Positions 60,681 to 64,000 of a stretch of DNA of 64,000 bases are shown here, piece by piece. How positions within the stretch are numbered: the first letter of the stretch is position 1; each line of letters begins with the position of its first letter. The DNA lies in NCBI GenBank assembly GCA_012934845.2, contig WNNJ02003702.1, positions 1 to 64,000 of the forward strand, read 5' to 3'. The position numbers and the translations under genes are program-made. Source of the DNA: Pomphorhynchus laevis. Its lineage: Eukaryota; Acanthocephala; Palaeacanthocephala; Echinorhynchida; Pomphorhynchidae. The notes below the pieces were generated by a model that saw only the letters and a program-made list of their open reading frames with translations, had not been told where the DNA came from and made no database searches.

Positions 60681-62050
60681 ATTATATCAATATACTATAT
60701 TATATTAATATAATATATTATATTAATATAATATATTAATATATTATAATATATTACAATGCTTTTAATTCAACATTTGAAAGATTTGAAATGTAGGAAT
60801 TATCAGGTTTCATGTTTCCAAAATATTTATAACATTCTTTCCCATTGTATTTGTTGCTTTAATACGTTTGTCTTCGTCAACTTTATTTTTAAATAAGTCC
60901 CTTGCAATGATACTTAAAGAATTTGTTAAATTTTATCTTGAAAATTCTTTAGGAATATTTTAATCAGAGATCAAGAACATCAATCTTAAAAAGAAATCAG
61001 ATAATTAAACGATGATCACTCAAACTTAATAAGTCACTATAATTAACGGAAACATTACATTCCGAACTGGATAAGCATAGATCGAGGAGGCTTTGAGAGT
61101 TGTCTCTAAATCTGGTAAAATCTTATACGTGCTGAGTCAAATGACATTAATTAATGACATAGAGGAGTAGAGTAGACTGATAATCTCAACCTGGAGGTCG
61201 GTAATAACTTGTTCAAATAACGTTGGGAGCATTACAATCTTCCAACATGCATACATTGTAATTGATCGAAAATTGATTATATTAAATGAAGTGTATCATA
61301 ATACTTAGTGAGTCAGATAGAGAACTACGATAAAGGATATCAATAATCACGCTATGAGATTAATGTTCAACCACGAGATCATATACCACAAAGATTCTTA
61401 GCGGTCAATTGAATGACAACTCAATACCTCGACACTCAACTGATTATGGACATCAATACATCGACATACGTGTAATAAATCAAGCAAATTAATGCATTGA
61501 AGTCAGTTTTGAATATTAAAAGATAGGAATATTAAAGCTTTTTTATTCGACGAAATATTGCAAAACATCACTATCATTTAATTTACAAACTAGAGAACAT
61601 AAGATTGTCTGTATACTTTAACTTATACTTCAACGAATAAATGTCATTATCTAAGCAAATTAATGATCTTATAAAATTTATTAAAAAAATCGAATAAACA
61701 AATTATTAAAAAACGAAGATGCATAATAGAGAGCATGACCGGAGGAGGATCGTCAATGCTGCTTCCGTGATGGGTAGTAGCGTGATATGTCCGTATCTAC
61801 GTCGGTCCGGTTTGAAGTTATCAAGACAGCACGACATTTGATTAGATTTGTTTTTTTAATGAAACTATTTCTAATAAAAAATAATTAAAAATTAAATAAT
61901 TGCTAACGAACAATCGATTTCTAAAGGGATATTATTTGTATGATAAAATCCTTAGATTTTATCATAAATATTAAATAAAATTTTATTGTACCCGAACTTT
62001 ACTATAAAAAGGCAGAGTTTAATATTTAATGGATAAATATAACTATTACA
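60681..62050. other. Intergenic, no gene identified
   Basis: 60681-60770 is an AT microsatellite-like stretch. 60960-61500 is less AT-rich and could be an eroded coding remnant, but no frame stays open and no domain is convincing. I see nothing else. Confidence 0.4.
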
Positions 62051-62200
62051 ATATTTATTAATTTTCAACTATAAATCCTAATTACATAATTCGAGCTGAA
62101 AACAAAACGTTTCATCTTACAGTATGCAAATAACGCTTTATGATACGCTTAGAATAAAAACAAGTCTTGATATGCAAAAGTTTAAGTTTCTAAGTTTTAG

Positions 62201-62596
62201 TTATACAAATAATGTTGCCATTGATACTATTTTTGCCATCTTGGGATTTTTTCGGAGCACTGATGATATTGGTTTGATAATCCTCGTACCCAAAGGGTTA
62301 TTATCATTGTCGATTAAAACAACGTAACTGCTATCGAAACGTGCTCTTCCTGGTTTATGAAAATATCCTTTACAACCGACGACAATGGCTTTACACATGC
62401 GGCCGCAAAGGGCTAAGAGAACCCTGTCTCCGATTGATGCACTGTTTTGTTCATTATACACATTGATAATTATGGGACGCCGCTTGTAAAGCATTCCTTC
62501 CAAAGCAAGACGACTATTGTCCACGATTTCAACTCTACTTCTATTTATCAAACTTAGTTTCAGAGAAGTTGTCGAAAATAATCGATTGAATATCAT
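62201..62596 (-). CDS. MRPL14: Mitochondrial large ribosomal subunit protein uL14m
   Basis: 131 residues from ATG (62596) to TAA. The uL14 fold is evident: RVEIVDNS (21-28), ASIGDRVLLALCG (53-65), KAIVVG (69-74), RFDSSYVVLIDNDNNPLGTR (86-105), LRK (114-116). The same blocks occur in human MRPL14 ([37 protein letters not shown]). The first ~16 residues (MIFNRLFSTTSLKL) are basic and hydroxylated, and look like a mitochondrial import signal. The protein binds the large rRNA near the intersubunit bridge. It is a single exon of normal length with no obvious partner gene nearby. Confidence 0.93.
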   Translation of the reverse strand: MIFNRLFSTTSLKLSLINRSRVEIVDNSRLALEGMLYKRRPIIINVYNEQNSASIGDRVLLALCGRMCKAIVVGCKGYFHKPGRARFDSSYVVLIDNDNNPLGTRIIKPISSVLRKNPKMAKIVSMATLFV

Positions 62597-62789
62597 CTAT
62601 GCATAAAATGTTATTGATCATTTCTCTAGAAAATCAAAAATTAATTAACATTAAAAATTATTTAGCCAAGACAGCTTAGTTTTATTTCATATAAAAATTT
62701 TATCAAAATCTCCGAATTTGAATAATACCTGCTGATTTTTCCTAATTTAATTAAATTGAATAAAAACTAAGAGTGAAAACCTCATATGC
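62597..62789. other. Short 5' flank of MRPL14
   Basis: AT-rich DNA between MRPL14 and the satellite-like sequence. It presumably includes the promoter, but no motif is clear. Confidence 0.4.
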
Positions 62790-64000
62790 CACTTTAGACA
62801 TCTGAGTGGGGGAATTTCCCTCGTAAAGGGGGGGAATTCGCTTCATGTCACTATGAGGAGTGACATGATCACTTTCGCTCCATTAGAAGTGACATGGAGC
62901 ATGCAGCTCGTTGATCGAAGCCAGTTTCAATCGGCAACTGCATTGAATACATAACGAATTCCATTCGGAATCCTGACCGTTGTTTCATTCCGCACTTATA
63001 TTCTATATGCCGAATGGTATTTCAATCATTTCGATGTTGAAGTGGTCGTCTAGAAGTGACATGGGTCCTTCAGTTTGTTGATCGAAGCAAATTTCGACAC
63101 TGATGAGTGTTGCCGAGTACTCCATAATTTCGGAGCTAAATGGTCGTCTAAAAGTAACATGGTGCCTAAAAGTCGTGAATCAAAGTCCAGTGTATCAAGC
63201 ATCACTATTTTCTATTATATATAATTTGTTGTTACACATGCTTTGGGGCACCCACCGGTGTACTCATAAATAAATCACTATGTTTATATCCTCTGCTGAG
63301 CAGATAAGCTAATGTACACAGCGAATGTTCTGGTTCGAGAACGAAAGCCTCAGACGTTTAGGCAACGTGTCGAAAATGCCTTCTTTTACTGTCACACAGT
63401 CAACCGAAACGACCAGTGGGTACTTCATTCTATCGATGAGCGTTGCCGAGTACTCCATCATTTCGATGTTGAAGTGGTCGTCTAGAAGTGACATGGGTCC
63501 TTCAGTTTGTTGATCGAAGCAAATTTCGACAATTACATAAAACTATATACAATGGTGTTACTTGATAGACTGGACTTCGATTCACGACTTTCAGTCACCA
63601 TGTCACTTCTAGACGATCACTTATAGACGTCTAGAAGTAGCATGTTGACTGAAAGTCGTGAAATAAAGTCCAGCCTATCAAGCAACATCATTTTTGATAA
63701 ATATCGCATTTTGTACTCAGCACATATAATACATATTATACATGCCGTATCCATTTAAAATCTAAAGAGTGCAGCTACAATTCAGCAACAACCTCTGCCT
63801 AGTGTTTAAGGATAGTCCGCACATCAATTCGATCTGGTAAAGAGCGTAAGCATTTTTCAATTATGCAAAATGCCGGAAACGCCTTCGTTCACAATGTCAC
63901 ACAGTCAACCAAAACGACAAGTGGGTACTTCATTCTACTGATGAGTGTTGCCGAGTACTCCATAATTTCGGAGCTAAATGGTCGTCTAAAAGTAACATGG
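62790..64000. repeat. Diverged relatives of the 380-bp satellite (F2), reaching the window end
   Basis: Blocks such as GTGGTCGTCTAGAAGTGACAT, CCGAAACGACCAGTG, TTCTACTGATGAGTGTTGCC and AACAACCTCTGCCTAGTG recur near 63040, 63100, 63405, 63770-63830 and 63900-63990, in broken order and with many substitutions. A short inverted piece (about 63555-63615) faces a direct one (about 63625-63685). This appears to be an older, rearranged part of the same satellite. Confidence 0.75.

Noticed and set aside
60960-61500. Possible eroded LINE endonuclease on the minus strand
   Set aside because: Only a few suggestive residues and no open frame; not enough to call.
63329-63345. GGTTCGAGAAC, resembling a tRNA B box
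   Set aside because: There is no A box at the right distance and no cloverleaf; it is part of the satellite.

Overview
The window is very AT-rich, metazoan-type nuclear DNA: a few compact host genes in a large area of decayed transposable elements and tandem repeats. Three host proteins are recognisable, all on the minus strand and each readable as one open frame: a FoxA-type forkhead transcription factor (19799-21073), an EI24-like ER membrane protein (51308-52411) and mitochondrial ribosomal protein uL14m/MRPL14 (62201-62596). A higher-GC ORF at 55313-55626 looks like the last exon of an unidentified gene. FoxA, EI24 and uL14m together indicate an animal. The AT content, short genes and abundance of Penelope-like elements (PLEs) suggest a small or parasitic invertebrate, but I cannot name the phylum.

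Layout. 0.8-4.4 kb: copies of a ~300-bp non-coding repeat, one carrying a nearly complete type I hammerhead ribozyme motif, plus a head-to-head composite of a canonical PLE (GIY-YIG nuclease after the RT) inserted in one of two copies of a 143-bp repeat. 4.6-11.0 kb: a 6.3-kb structure with ~650-bp inverted arms. 11-19 kb: AT-rich DNA with pieces of a second PLE family. 19.8-21.1 kb: FoxA. 21-30 kb: gene-free, with more pieces of PLE family 2. 30.3-34.1 kb: a fossil RT-encoding element bounded by an 18-bp perfect terminal inverted repeat. 36.2-40.0 kb: a decayed APE-type LINE. 42.3-47.2 kb: PLE family 2 on the minus strand, with the order leader, GIY-YIG, linker, RT (the permuted, N-terminal-endonuclease architecture), split by a 5'-truncated LINE. 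48.1-49.4 kb: 5' part of a third LINE. 51.3-52.4 kb: EI24. 54.3-54.7 kb: CR1/L2-like RT tail. 57.3-59.9 kb: an array of ~380-bp satellite monomers ending in (TA)n. 60.0-60.7 kb: a third tandem family with a decayed hammerhead. 62.2-62.6 kb: uL14m. 62.8-64.0 kb: diverged relatives of the 380-bp satellite, running off the end.

The most interesting theme is RNA-based. At least three unrelated non-coding tandem repeat families (about 300, 330 and 380 bp) contain hammerhead core pieces (CUGANGA, GAAA, UH) with matching stems. They lie beside PLEs of both known domain orders. This resembles the reported partnership of animal retrozymes (small hammerhead-bearing tandem repeats) with PLE machinery, but the satellite's permuted motif order and the spread of CTGAAGA/hairpin/GAAA modules across families go beyond a standard description. 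All ribozyme calls are from base-pairing by eye and need a covariance-model search.
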